From: a virus
Reading direction: 5' to 3' (one strand)
Virus record (IMG/VR): IMGVR_UViG_3300008114_000244
Span: 1 to 22,357 of that record
DNA: 22,357 nt
The notes below the pieces were generated by a model. That model saw nothing but the letters and a program-made list of their open reading frames with translations. It was not told the origin of the DNA and did no database searches. Position numbers and translations under genes: made by a program. Position 1 is the stretch's first letter, and each line of letters opens with the position of its first letter. Of this stretch, positions 1 through 8,094 are shown one piece after another.

Positions 1-774
1 GCTGAAGAACCAGCTCCTGAAATGCCAGAGGAACCAATGGAACCTGAAATGGATGCGGAGACTGAAATGGGTGATGAACAAGATGAAGAGATTGTAACTT
101 TCAAAACCATTCAGAAATTAACAGGTAAGTTGGCTCAAAAAATTAGAACACTTGCGGCTGACGAGGAAAACCCAATGTCATCAAAAGACATTAAGTATGT
201 AATTAATTCTGTTTTATCAGCATTTGATTTGAATTTATTGGATGAAGAAGACAGAGATGAAATCATGGGTAAATTCGAAGGTGAAGAAATGGCAGGTGAT
301 GAGATGGGAATGGAAGATATGGGTGATATGGGTGATGAAGAAATGCCTGCGGATGAAATGGGGGCTGAAGAAATACCTGCGGAAATGATGGAGATGTTTG
401 ATGAATATGAATCAGAAGCTCCTGAAGAACCAAGAATGGCTAAAATCAAAGGTCTTGATGACAAACATTCGTTTGGGGTTGAGGACATGATTGAAGGTTT
501 GTTTAGTGAGTCGAAAGTTGACCAAATCCTGAAAAAATATTTCAATGTAAGTGAAACTGAAAAAGTAATCACTGAACAAAAGAAAGATAGAAAAAAAGAA
601 ATGATTTGGAAAATTAATCAGTTGAGTGAAAATGTGGAACAAGAAGTTATCTCACGTAAATTGATTAACAAATTTTCTGACGCTAAATTACTTGGCAGAA
701 CAAAGAAAAAAGATTTAGTTTTTGAAATAAATGAATCAAAAGTTAGAGTAACCCCAAAAGGTGAAATTCTATGA
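1..774 (+). CDS. Acidic Met/Glu/Asp-rich phage protein, 5' partial
   Basis: I do not recognise the family. The frame is open from the first base of the window, so the true start lies upstream; the first internal ATG is at 22. The visible part is about 257 residues. The first half is extremely acidic and Met-rich, with repeated MGD/EEM/ADEM-type units, and probably disordered. The last third (from about nt 480) changes to a Lys-rich, helix-forming segment ending in short beta-like KDLVFEINESKVRV. Its stop overlaps the next start as ATGA (771-774), so the two are translationally coupled. Acidic low-complexity stretches are typical of T4-like core or scaffold proteins such as the gp22-like protein at 10695-12215, but there is no specific similarity that I can point to. 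A virion or head-assembly role is inference from position upstream of terminase. Confidence 0.75.
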   Translation, partial: AEEPAPEMPEEPMEPEMDAETEMGDEQDEEIVTFKTIQKLTGKLAQKIRTLAADEENPMSSKDIKYVINSVLSAFDLNLLDEEDRDEIMGKFEGEEMAGDEMGMEDMGDMGDEEMPADEMGAEEIPAEMMEMFDEYESEAPEEPRMAKIKGLDDKHSFGVEDMIEGLFSESKVDQILKKYFNVSETEKVITEQKKDRKKEMIWKINQLSENVEQEVISRKLINKFSDAKLLGRTKKKDLVFEINESKVRVTPKGEIL

Positions 775-1181
775 GTTATTTGATTTATGTAAATGAGTTA
801 GGTCCAAACTATAAGGGAGACAACATTTATGAGTTTATTTTCTCGGATAGTTTAGACGGAGTTTGGGGTGACTCTTGGGAATCAAAACCGTCAAACGGTT
901 ACCCATCACCACCGGACTTGGAATTTATAAAAAAGGTAGGAGTTCTAAAAAACGATACAATTAGTATGTCAGTTATTCAGAACTCCGATTTTTTTTCTAT
1001 GATAGACGCAATTGACGGAGTTATTGCCCTATCTTGGGAGAACGATAGTGAAGAAGTTAATTTCGATACGAAAAAAAGATTAGTTTTTCGTTTCGGAGAA
1101 AAAGAAGAAACGGTTAAAAATAAACTTTACGAACGAGATTTAGTATTAGAGTTCGAAAAAAAAGTGGTTTATGAACATTGA
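771..1181 (+). CDS. Conserved-looking hypothetical phage protein (136 aa)
   Basis: Function unknown. The protein is about 136 residues, compact and mixed alpha/beta in appearance, with aromatic-rich beta-like segments (SYLIYVNELG, YEFIFSD, VWGDSWESKP) in the first third and a strand-like RLVFRFGEKEE near the C-terminus. There is no signal peptide or membrane segment. The start overlaps the previous stop by 4 bases (ATGA), and its end overlaps the following gene by 11 bases, so it sits in a coupled three-gene cluster (1-2130) ahead of terminase. It is most likely a small virion or assembly protein, but that is inferred from neighbourhood only. Confidence 0.75.
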   Translation: MSYLIYVNELGPNYKGDNIYEFIFSDSLDGVWGDSWESKPSNGYPSPPDLEFIKKVGVLKNDTISMSVIQNSDFFSMIDAIDGVIALSWENDSEEVNFDTKKRLVFRFGEKEETVKNKLYERDLVLEFEKKVVYEH

Positions 1182-2130
1182 AAAAAAGATATTAAGATTA
1201 TTGGAACATGGGTTCAATACATCTACATTAGCAGACCTGAAACCAAAGCAGATTGAAGCGTTATACAATAGATTGGTTGAGGCTAAAGAAGAAAATAAAG
1301 AACAGTCAACACCCCAAAATACAACCGCAACAAGTAAAACAATCACATCATATGAAGTTAAACCAAATAGTAAAACTATGGTTAATGGACTTGAGGTTGA
1401 TACTACGGGAGGTAAAACCAGAATAACTCCATTAAAAGAAATAGATGACACTGAAACCGAGGATATTGCTTTAGCGGTAAGTGAGAAAGACCCTGATTTA
1501 GGTTTAGCGATGAGTGAAGACTTAAAAGAAAAATTTGAATCCAAGAAACAACAGAAATATTTTTTTGCTAAATGTGGTGATGGTAAAACTAAAGAACAAA
1601 AAAAATGGTGTAAAATGGCAAAAGAATTCGCCGATTCTACCAAAAACTTTAGTAAATTACCTGAAAAAAAAGATGAAACAAATGAAGATTTTTCCTTCAA
1701 AAATTATTTAGAAAAGGTTGGAAGTACTATAGCGGGAAATATTGCTAAAGAGGTTCCAAACTCATTAAGACCAACATTCGAAGGTAAATTGGAAGAAAGT
1801 ATTATGAACATGGTAAACAAACACATAACACCAAAAATGACCAAAAAAGATTTTATAAAAACAATCACTGAAGCGGAAAGGGAAGTTGAGACACCTGTTA
1901 AACCAGATGTTAAACCTGAAAGACCAAGACCACAAACTCCGTATCAACCGAAGCATAAACCAGCCCCAAAGGCGGGTGAGAAAGAAGTAGAAACCCCTGT
2001 CAAACCTGACGTTAAACCTGAAAGACCAAGACCGGCAACTCCATATCAACCAAAACATAAACCAGCCCCAAAAGCGGAGGATATCCCACAGTGGATAACA
2101 TTTGACGCTATTGGTATTAATTTGAAGTAA
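1171..2130 (+). CDS. Phage protein with C-terminal Pro-rich tandem repeats
   Basis: Unknown function, 319 residues. N-terminus (1-38) is a predicted amphipathic helical segment (MNIEKKILRLLEHGFNTSTL) ending in LVE/A at residue 37, a possible (I/L)xE prohead-protease site. Residues 123-165 carry a KKQQKYFFAKCGDGK...KKWCKMAKEF segment that resembles the small 'QQ-x-FF ... K-x-AK' motif recurrent in phage proteins; two Cys (135 and 147) lie in it. Residues 238-302 consist of two near-identical 31-residue proline/lysine-rich repeats (VETPVKPDVKPERPRP...). Such PxK repeats are usually extended, flexible linkers. The start lies inside the previous gene (11-base overlap) and the stop is 1 base before the next ATG. 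A virion-linked role is inference. Confidence 0.75.
   Translation: MNIEKKILRLLEHGFNTSTLADLKPKQIEALYNRLVEAKEENKEQSTPQNTTATSKTITSYEVKPNSKTMVNGLEVDTTGGKTRITPLKEIDDTETEDIALAVSEKDPDLGLAMSEDLKEKFESKKQQKYFFAKCGDGKTKEQKKWCKMAKEFADSTKNFSKLPEKKDETNEDFSFKNYLEKVGSTIAGNIAKEVPNSLRPTFEGKLEESIMNMVNKHITPKMTKKDFIKTITEAEREVETPVKPDVKPERPRPQTPYQPKHKPAPKAGEKEVETPVKPDVKPERPRPATPYQPKHKPAPKAEDIPQWITFDAIGINLK
1882..2076 (+). repeat. Tandem 93-bp coding repeat, two copies
   Basis: Copies at 1882-1974 and 1984-2076 are separated by 9 bases. Each encodes 31 residues beginning EVETPVKPDVKPERPRP and ending PAPKA. The copies differ at many third codon positions (for example cctgttaaaccagat versus cctgtcaaacctgac) but almost not in protein, so the repeat is old and its amino-acid sequence is being kept. 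Confidence 0.9.
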
Positions 2131-2131
2131 A

Positions 2132-3457
2132 ATGAGCTTTAATCCTAATATGAAAAAAACTTTAGAGACAAAAACTAAATTGGAAAAAAAATTAGTTACT
2201 GAAGGTCTAACAAAAAAAGAAAAAGATACTTTGAAAAAGTTGAAAACAAAAATTAATGAAGCTCCAATCGATTATGAAGGTCCTGAAAGAATGGACCCCA
2301 ATATCGAGAGAAAAATTACAAGTAGAGAAACTCCATTTTCATCTAGTCCGGCAATGCCAACAGGTGACCGTGATTTCGTTGAATTGGTTTCATCTCAAAG
2401 ATTTAAAAACTCTGTAGAGAATGTTGGTCGTTATTTAGGAACTACCGCACCTTTACAAGGTCGTAATCCTTTGATGCAACTTATGGGAATGGCGATGCAA
2501 TCGCTACAACAAGTTATGAGAATTGAATTCCAGAACAGGGAATATCTCGAAAGACTGGCAGTTGATTTGGTTAAAAAAGAAATGGGAATTCCTGAAGGAG
2601 CAATGCAGTTTGATGCGAAGTTAGTTTCAGGTCCAATGTCTTCGGCTGAAGGAATGAGAGCCGAACCTCAAACACCAAGTAAGGAAGATGTAAAACAGGC
2701 TTTCAAACACCAAGAAGAACTTGAGGATTTTGCCGATGAGTTTGAAAAATTTAATTTGGAGAAGTCAAAAAGAAGATTTATTAATTCATTGATACAAGGT
2801 GCGTCTAAAAAAGGACACTATATGTTTGAGTTGGTTAGAGATGAACTAAATCGTCTTGACCCGAATTTGGTTAATTTATATGGTGTTAATCAATCGCTTA
2901 TGGACCATTTATATTGGGTAATGCCTGATATGGAAAGTATGGCTGCTAGCGGTGGAGGTCAAATGGGGCAAACTAGTGTTGACCCTGAAACAGACCCCCC
3001 AACAGTTAAAGCAAGAGCCGCAACTTTTCCACTCCTTATTCACGAATTGATTAAGGGTGTTTATGAAATATTTGGTACTCACGGATTACCTGATGACCCA
3101 CGTCAAGCCGAAATGGTTATGGGGTCTGAAGATACATTACCTGCGGAAATATGGGATATGAGATTAGGTCCGATATTTTGGGAAAAATTCACCGCGGCAT
3201 ATCCAATTGAATTATTTGATGATGATAAGAAACATATCCAACATTACTTGTTCATGAGATTTTCTAAATTACCGGCTGAGGACTTTTTCAAATTTGCCAA
3301 AGCGGTATTAAACGGAGACCCGGCAGGAACAAAAGCGATACAAAGAATGGTTGATGAGATTGTTTCTGATTTGAAGAAACAAGAATATGAACAAGAAGCT
3401 TCCAAATGGGAAGACGATGATATCGATGACGTAGATTTAAGTAGTTTAGGTCTTTAA
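2132..3457 (+). CDS. Conserved phage protein preceding terminase (441 aa)
   Basis: I do not recognise a characterised family. N-terminal 43 residues are a Lys/Thr/Leu-rich predicted helix ending KINE/APID; the INE-A at residue 43 fits the T4 prohead protease consensus (I/L)xE followed by a small residue, so the leader may be removed. The middle (about 85-140) is helical and Met-rich (RNPLMQLMGMAMQSLQQVMR); 180-250 is charged helix; 300-420 is a denser, aromatic globular region (FPLLIHELIKGVYEIFGTHG); the last 30 residues are acidic (KWEDDDIDDVDLSSLGL). No signal peptide or membrane span. It directly precedes terminase, separated by a terminator, so it ends the first transcription unit. A structural or packaging-accessory role is inferred from position and the possible cleavage site. 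It is not a small terminase by any motif I can see. Confidence 0.8.
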   Translation: MSFNPNMKKTLETKTKLEKKLVTEGLTKKEKDTLKKLKTKINEAPIDYEGPERMDPNIERKITSRETPFSSSPAMPTGDRDFVELVSSQRFKNSVENVGRYLGTTAPLQGRNPLMQLMGMAMQSLQQVMRIEFQNREYLERLAVDLVKKEMGIPEGAMQFDAKLVSGPMSSAEGMRAEPQTPSKEDVKQAFKHQEELEDFADEFEKFNLEKSKRRFINSLIQGASKKGHYMFELVRDELNRLDPNLVNLYGVNQSLMDHLYWVMPDMESMAASGGGQMGQTSVDPETDPPTVKARAATFPLLIHELIKGVYEIFGTHGLPDDPRQAEMVMGSEDTLPAEIWDMRLGPIFWEKFTAAYPIELFDDDKKHIQHYLFMRFSKLPAEDFFKFAKAVLNGDPAGTKAIQRMVDEIVSDLKKQEYEQEASKWEDDDIDDVDLSSLGL

Positions 3458-3461
3458 TTAA

Positions 3462-3490
3462 AAACCCCCACATTGTTGGGGGTTTAATAT
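3462..3490 (+). terminator. Rho-independent terminator after the first gene cluster
   Basis: Stem AAACCCCCA (3462-3470) pairs perfectly with TGGGGGTTT (3477-3485) around loop CATTGT. The stem is GC-rich and ends in T's; the poly-T is short and runs into the following ATATTTAT motif. It starts 4 bases after the stop of the upstream gene. Confidence 0.85.
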
Positions 3491-3494
3491 TTAT
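3487..3494 (+). promoter_or_regulatory. ATATTTAT motif before terminase
   Basis: An exact ATATTTAT, 16 bases before the terminase ATG and directly after a terminator, as expected for a promoter that restarts transcription. One of the set discussed in the findings. Promoter function is inferred from recurrence and orientation. Confidence 0.5.
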
Positions 3495-3510
3495 ATACAA
3501 ATACAATCTT

Positions 3511-5271
3511 ATGACAAAAGAACAAGTGATGATTGAATACGTTAGGTGTATGAAGGATACTTCATATGCCCTTCGTACATATCTACAAACCTATGACAAT
3601 ACAGTTTCAAAATACGTTCCTTTGGAATTATTCCCTGACCAGATATCCTTACTTGAGGATTATGAGAACTTTAATGAAAACATTGCGTTAAAATATAGAC
3701 AGGCGGGGGTATCTACGGTGACCGCCGCTTGGATATCAAAAAAACTGGCGTTCGCTAAAAAAATTAAGCCTGAAAAAATTCTTATAATCGCCAACAAACT
3801 TGATACATCTCAAGAAATGGCAAATAAAATTAGGGCATTTATGACACAATGGCCGTCTTGGGTTGGGATTGATTTTTCAACAGAAAAAGACTCACAGAAA
3901 CATTATAAATTAAATAATGGTTGTGAGGTTAAAGCCGTGGCAACATCTAAAGACGCATTACGTGGATTTACCCCAACGATATTAATATTTGACGAGGCGG
4001 CATTTATAGACGCTGACAGTGATTTTTGGGCGGCTTGTATGGCGTCGTTGTCTACGGGTGGTAAAGTAATAGTTGTATCAACTCCTAACGGATATGACCC
4101 AATCTATTATGAAATCTACGACCAAGCATTAAGGAATATGAACGATTTCAAAATTTCTGAAATGTATTGGTTTAGAGACCCAAGATATACAAAAGATTTA
4201 TATCTTGTTAAGACAAAAGACATTATTCATTATCTATTAAATAAAGAAGAATATAATCCTGATGATATTATAAGTTGGGAAAATATACCATTTGAAAAAC
4301 GAGATTACGTTGAGTTAAAATCAATTATGGACACAGGTTATAAGCCATGTTCTGCTTGGTTTGAGGGGATGGTTAAGAAACTTAAGTACGACAAACGTAA
4401 GGTTTCACAGGAATTGGAATGTAACTTTTTGGGGTCAGGTGATAACGTATTTGACTCAAATTTGTTACAAAAAGTTAGGGAAAATTATATACGAGAACCA
4501 CAAAATAAAATGATGGGTAACGCCCTTTGGATTTGGAAAGAACCTGTTATTGGTCATAAGTATGTGATGGGTGTCGATGTTAGTAGGGGTGATAGTGAAG
4601 ATTTTAGTTCGTTTCAAATAATTGATTTTGATACTAGAGAACAAGTTGCGGAGTTTGTTGGAAAACTTCCTCCTGACACCATGGCCGATGTTTGTTACAA
4701 ATGGGCAAATATGTATTCTTGTTTTGTTGTGATTGATATCACTGGTGGAATGGGCGTTTCTACCGCAAGAAAAATGCAAGAAATAGGATATAAGGACTTA
4801 TATGTTGATGGTGTTGATACCGCGAACAAATGGAAGTGGGACCCAAAGGCTGCTGAAAAAATACCGGGAATAAATTTTAACAATAAACGAGTACAGATTA
4901 TTGCGGCTTTTGAGGAAGCAATGAGACACGAATTTAAGATTTACAGTAATCGTTTGTTTAACGAGATGAATACGTTTGTTTATATAAACGGACGACCTGA
5001 CCACCAAAAAGGTCACCACGATGACTTAATCATGTCAATCGCTATGGCTTGTTATGTTGCGGAATCTTCATTCTCACAATTAACAAAAGTTACAGAACAG
5101 ACAAAAGCGATGTTAGAATCTTGGTCTGTCAGTAATAACGATAATGTAAGTGCTCAAATCGCATTTAATCCGGTAATACCAAATTATACAGATAGAACCA
5201 ATCAATTTAACGGTAATAATATAACCAAAGATGATTATATGAAATACGGTTGGTTATTTGGAGGTAGATAA
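3511..5271 (+). CDS. terL: Terminase large subunit, T4 gp17-like
   Basis: Packaging motor ATPase/nuclease that pumps phage DNA through the portal and cuts it. The 586-residue length matches T4 gp17 (610). Seen in order: a deviant Walker A, YRQAGVST (62-69), with Arg-64 in place of the usual P-loop Lys, a form common in large terminases; Walker B ILIFDEAAF (157-165) with catalytic Glu-162; the coupling motif VVSTPNG (188-194); then the RNase H-fold nuclease with Asp-356 (GVDVSRGDS), Asp-409 (VVIDITGG) and the HHDD cluster (502-505), the expected three acidic metal ligands. The start ATG at 3511 follows an A-rich leader without a Shine-Dalgarno. Next gene is the portal, as expected functionally, but the tail sheath and tube genes that lie between in T4 are absent. 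Very secure call. Confidence 0.97.
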   Translation: MTKEQVMIEYVRCMKDTSYALRTYLQTYDNTVSKYVPLELFPDQISLLEDYENFNENIALKYRQAGVSTVTAAWISKKLAFAKKIKPEKILIIANKLDTSQEMANKIRAFMTQWPSWVGIDFSTEKDSQKHYKLNNGCEVKAVATSKDALRGFTPTILIFDEAAFIDADSDFWAACMASLSTGGKVIVVSTPNGYDPIYYEIYDQALRNMNDFKISEMYWFRDPRYTKDLYLVKTKDIIHYLLNKEEYNPDDIISWENIPFEKRDYVELKSIMDTGYKPCSAWFEGMVKKLKYDKRKVSQELECNFLGSGDNVFDSNLLQKVRENYIREPQNKMMGNALWIWKEPVIGHKYVMGVDVSRGDSEDFSSFQIIDFDTREQVAEFVGKLPPDTMADVCYKWANMYSCFVVIDITGGMGVSTARKMQEIGYKDLYVDGVDTANKWKWDPKAAEKIPGINFNNKRVQIIAAFEEAMRHEFKIYSNRLFNEMNTFVYINGRPDHQKGHHDDLIMSIAMACYVAESSFSQLTKVTEQTKAMLESWSVSNNDNVSAQIAFNPVIPNYTDRTNQFNGNNITKDDYMKYGWLFGGR

Positions 5272-5278
5272 TATTTAT
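5271..5278 (+). promoter_or_regulatory. ATATTTAT motif before portal gene
   Basis: Exact ATATTTAT starting on the last base of the terminase stop codon and 58 bases before the portal ATG. This is the longest leader in the set; the AT-rich 5279-5336 leader has a weak AATAAT/ATTATT inverted repeat (about 5290-5316) and no Shine-Dalgarno. Confidence 0.4.
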
Positions 5279-5336
5279 ATAAAACCAACAAAATAATATC
5301 TATTTAGTTATTATTTGTGGTGATTAAAATTACCCT

Positions 5337-7136
5337 ATGGAGAATAACAATAATCAAATTACGGTTTGGCAAAGGTTAACGAGAGCATTTGGTCCAAATG
5401 CGTTACTCAACCAGGATTATCCAACCTACAAATTCGATAAGAAGGAGTTACTTCGCACAACTTCAAAACAAGAATACGATAAAGAGCTGTTACAAGCTCA
5501 ACAAACTTTTTATTTAGCAAATCAATGGACTAAAATAGAAAGTAATCTTTATACCCAAGCGGTTTATTACGAACCAACAAGATTGGCTTCGTTTTATGAT
5601 TATGAATCTATGGAATATACTCCCGAGATTTCAGCGGCTTTGGATATCTACGGTGAAGAGTCAACAACCGTTGACCAGAATGGTTATATGCTTCAGATTT
5701 ATTCTGAATCAAAAAGAATTAAGGGTATTCTAACCGATTTATTTAACAATGTTTTAGATATTAACACCAACTTACCTATGTGGACTAGAAACACTTGTAA
5801 GTATGGTGATAACTTTGTGTATTTGAAATTAGACCCTGAAAAGGGTGTTGTTGGGTGTATGCAGTTACCGAACATTGAGATTGAGCGTTTGGAACGTGGT
5901 ATGCCGGCAAAATCACAGAATGTAGAAGAACCAAAAGAAAATAGAGGGTTAAGATTTAAGTGGAAAGCAAAGGACATGGAATTTAATTCATGGGAAATTG
6001 CTCACTTTAGATTGATGGGTGATGACAGAAAGCTGCCATACGGTACATCTATGTTGGAAAAGGCTCGTCGTATTTGGAAACAATTATTGTTATCTGAAGA
6101 TGCTATGTTGATTTATAGAACATCGAGAGCACCTGAAAGAAGGGTATTCAAAGTGTTTGTTGGTAATATGGACGATAAAGATGTGGAGGCGTATGTACAA
6201 CGTGTCGCCAACAAATTCAAACGTGACCAAGTTGTTGACAATAAAACAGGTAATGTTGATATGAGATTTAATCAAATGGCCGTTGACCAAGATTACTTTA
6301 TCCCTGTTAGAGACGCGGCAGCTCCAAACCCAATTGATACATTACCTGGTGCTCAAAACCTGTCAGAAATTGCGGATATTGAATATATCCAAAAGAAACT
6401 TTTGACCGCACTTCGCGTACCAAAAGCATTTTTAGGGTTTGAAGAAGTTGTTGGTGAAGGTAAAAATTTATCATTACAGGATATTCGTTTTGCTCGCACA
6501 ATCAATAGAATTCAAAAATGTATGATTGCCGAATTAAATAAAATCGCAATCATTCACTTGTTCTTGATGGGATTTGAAGATGAGTTATCAAACTTTACAT
6601 TAGGGTTAACCAATCCGTCAACCCAAGCAGATTTACTTAAAATTGACGTTTGGAAAGAAAAAGTTTTATTATATAAAGACGCGGTTACCGCCATCGAAGG
6701 TATTGCACCTGTGTCAGTTTCTTGGGCTAAAAAACACGTACTTGGTTTTTCTGATGAAGAAATTAAACTTGATTTACAACAACAAAGAATTGAAAAGGCA
6801 GTTGGTGCAGAATTGACTAACACCGCAACAATCATTACACATACAGGTATATTTGATAATATCGATAAATTATATGGTTCTATCACTGGAGGTACTGCGG
6901 CTGGAGGAGCACCACCTCCACCACCAGGAGGTGAAGAAATGGGAGGAGCTCCCCCACCATCTCCACCGGCAGGAGGTGAAGAACCGCCAATTCCCGAGTC
7001 GTTTAAGAGGGATAATTTGAAAATTTTACTAGAGAATGATAGTCTAACTGAATCAGATAGTTTTATCGATTTATCAAGAGCTAAAAATTCTTTGGGGGAA
7101 ATTGAGTCTGAATTGTCAAAACTCTTGAGGGATTGA
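5337..7136 (+). CDS. gp20: Portal vertex protein, T4 gp20-like
   Basis: Forms the dodecameric ring at one capsid vertex, through which terminase pumps DNA and to which the neck and tail attach; it also nucleates prohead assembly. The 599 residues compare with 524 in T4 gp20. Family features seen: the N-terminal SMEYTPEISAALDIYGEEST block (about 85-104), the CKYGDNFVYLKLDP strand pair, the wing HFRLMGDDRKLPYGTSMLEK, the stem/clip region RAPERRVFKVFVGNM, and PGAQNLSEIADIEYIQKKLL followed by ALRVPKAFLGFE (about 333-370), a highly conserved gp20 block. Unusual is a C-terminal extension: a Gly/Pro linker (about 520-555) with two copies of a GGAPPP...GGEE unit, then a charged helical tail ending KLLRD. 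Confident call from sequence and from place between terminase and prohead protease. Confidence 0.95.
   Translation: MENNNNQITVWQRLTRAFGPNALLNQDYPTYKFDKKELLRTTSKQEYDKELLQAQQTFYLANQWTKIESNLYTQAVYYEPTRLASFYDYESMEYTPEISAALDIYGEESTTVDQNGYMLQIYSESKRIKGILTDLFNNVLDINTNLPMWTRNTCKYGDNFVYLKLDPEKGVVGCMQLPNIEIERLERGMPAKSQNVEEPKENRGLRFKWKAKDMEFNSWEIAHFRLMGDDRKLPYGTSMLEKARRIWKQLLLSEDAMLIYRTSRAPERRVFKVFVGNMDDKDVEAYVQRVANKFKRDQVVDNKTGNVDMRFNQMAVDQDYFIPVRDAAAPNPIDTLPGAQNLSEIADIEYIQKKLLTALRVPKAFLGFEEVVGEGKNLSLQDIRFARTINRIQKCMIAELNKIAIIHLFLMGFEDELSNFTLGLTNPSTQADLLKIDVWKEKVLLYKDAVTAIEGIAPVSVSWAKKHVLGFSDEEIKLDLQQQRIEKAVGAELTNTATIITHTGIFDNIDKLYGSITGGTAAGGAPPPPPGGEEMGGAPPPSPPAGGEEPPIPESFKRDNLKILLENDSLTESDSFIDLSRAKNSLGEIESELSKLLRD
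6903..6983 (+). repeat. Imperfect Gly/Pro-rich coding repeat in portal tail
   Basis: Two units, 6903-6938 and 6942-6983, encode GGAPPPPPGGEE and GGAPPPSPPAGGEE. They form a flexible linker between the portal body and a C-terminal charged helix. Confidence 0.75.
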
Positions 7137-7143
7137 TATTTAT
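7136..7143 (+). promoter_or_regulatory. ATATTTAT motif after portal stop
   Basis: Exact ATATTTAT beginning on the last base of the portal TGA and ending 12 bases before the ATG at 7156. Confidence 0.45.
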
Positions 7144-7155
7144 AAATAAAAAGAC

Positions 7156-7872
7156 ATGGTAAAGTTCGGTTTATTAAAATCAAAGATAGAAAAATTGATG
7201 TTAGAATCTTATTCTAACGGAACATTCAAGACTGAAATGAAAAATTTCAAAAAGAATGTATTGGAAAATAAAAACATTTCAAAACTTTTTTATCTATATG
7301 ATGAATTGAATTCTAATAAAGGTTTGAATGAATCTATTGTGGATGATTATATCTACGAATGTATAACGATATATGAAAATACAATCAATAAGATTAAAAA
7401 TTCAACCCTTGTTGATTTATCTAATTGGGTGGTTAATGTAAAGTCAGATAACAATTACTCTACTATCGACAATCTATTCTCTAATGATGTTCTCACAATT
7501 GAATCTAGATTATCTAGCAAAAAATTGATTAAAGAGTCGTTAAAGAAAAAACCTGCAGATAAAAAAGAAGTTGTTAATTTACCATTAAGTACTATGGTAA
7601 ATGTTGCTAATAAAACAATTTCTAATTTTATTGAAAGTTTGAATGAGTCTGAAAAGAAAGAATTAGTTGATTTTCTTAAGACTGACGATAAAGAATTAGA
7701 GGGTAATTTTGAGCAACTAAAAGAAAGTGTCACCAAAAAATTGGAGACAATTAAAGAGAATGCTGACACAGAAACTAAAAGTAGGATTAATGAAACTTTG
7801 GAAAAGGTGGTTTCAGAAAAATACGACAAATTTACTTATTTCAAATTAAAGAATCTTAACGAGAATCTTTAA
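7156..7872 (+). CDS. Lys/Glu-rich helical protein, possible prohead core component
   Basis: Family not recognised. 238 residues, rich in Lys, Glu, Asn and Leu and almost wholly helical by appearance. N-terminal helix MVKFGLLKSKIEKLMLES resembles an amphipathic targeting leader, though its best site (MLE/S, residue 17) departs from (I/L)xE. The C-terminal half (about 155-230) is a charged helix-rich segment (FIESLNESEKKELVDFLK ... SRINETLEKVVSEKYDKF). It lies directly after the portal, where T4 carries small prohead core genes 67 and 68, and before the protease, so a core or internal head protein is a reasonable guess but remains inference. Its stop overlaps the convergent bS21 stop by 4 bases (TTAA). 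Confidence 0.75.
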   Translation: MVKFGLLKSKIEKLMLESYSNGTFKTEMKNFKKNVLENKNISKLFYLYDELNSNKGLNESIVDDYIYECITIYENTINKIKNSTLVDLSNWVVNVKSDNNYSTIDNLFSNDVLTIESRLSSKKLIKESLKKKPADKKEVVNLPLSTMVNVANKTISNFIESLNESEKKELVDFLKTDDKELEGNFEQLKESVTKKLETIKENADTETKSRINETLEKVVSEKYDKFTYFKLKNLNENL

Positions 7873-8057
7873 AAGTCTTTGTTTTTCATTTTCTGAACAT
7901 ACTTGGCCTTTTTCAACATTTTTCTTTTTCTAACCGACTTCTTTTCATACTCCTTTCTTTCGACGAGTTGACTTGACTGTCGGGTCTTAATCACTTTACT
8001 TTTGAGTAACTTTAATGCTCTCTCAATACCGTTTTTATCTACTTTGACAATTAACAT
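7869..8057 (-). CDS. rpsU: Phage-encoded ribosomal protein bS21
   Basis: Homologue of bacterial 30S subunit protein bS21, which binds near the platform by the 3' end of 16S rRNA and takes part in initiation. The 62 residues match the family length (about 60-70) and layout: a short N-terminal strand (MLIVKV), then the ERALKLLKSK helix corresponding to the (I/F)xxALRxFKR block, then a basic R-K-x-Y-E-K-x-S-V-x-K-R block (RKEYEKKSVRKRKMLKKAKY) like R+xxYxKPS..RK, and a terminal AKYVQKM helix as in Bacteroidetes bS21. The start is ATG (8055-8057) with an AT-rich leader and no Shine-Dalgarno. It is the only minus-strand gene within the head module, with its own promoter-like region at 8095-8138. 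bS21 is a known phage-carried ribosomal protein; here it would probably replace or compete with the host copy. Annotation is confident; the effect on host translation is inferred. Confidence 0.88.
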   Translation of the reverse strand: MLIVKVDKNGIERALKLLKSKVIKTRQSSQLVERKEYEKKSVRKRKMLKKAKYVQKMKNKDF

Positions 8058-8094
8058 ATATAATAAATAACGCTTAAATTGAATTTTTTTTGAC

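Noticed and set aside
1146-1700. Minus-strand 184-codon open frame
   Set aside because: Opposite three coupled + genes; Ser/Leu/Phe-rich composition typical of the reverse of Lys/Glu-rich genes.
3572-3750. Terminase as non-functional because the P-loop lacks GKT
   Set aside because: RQxGxST with an upstream Arg is a known variant in large terminases, and all other motifs are intact.
6554-7183. Long minus-strand open frame (209 codons) opposite the portal C-terminus
   Set aside because: It is a shadow of the Pro/Gly-rich portal tail, with no family resemblance; the portal reading is clear.
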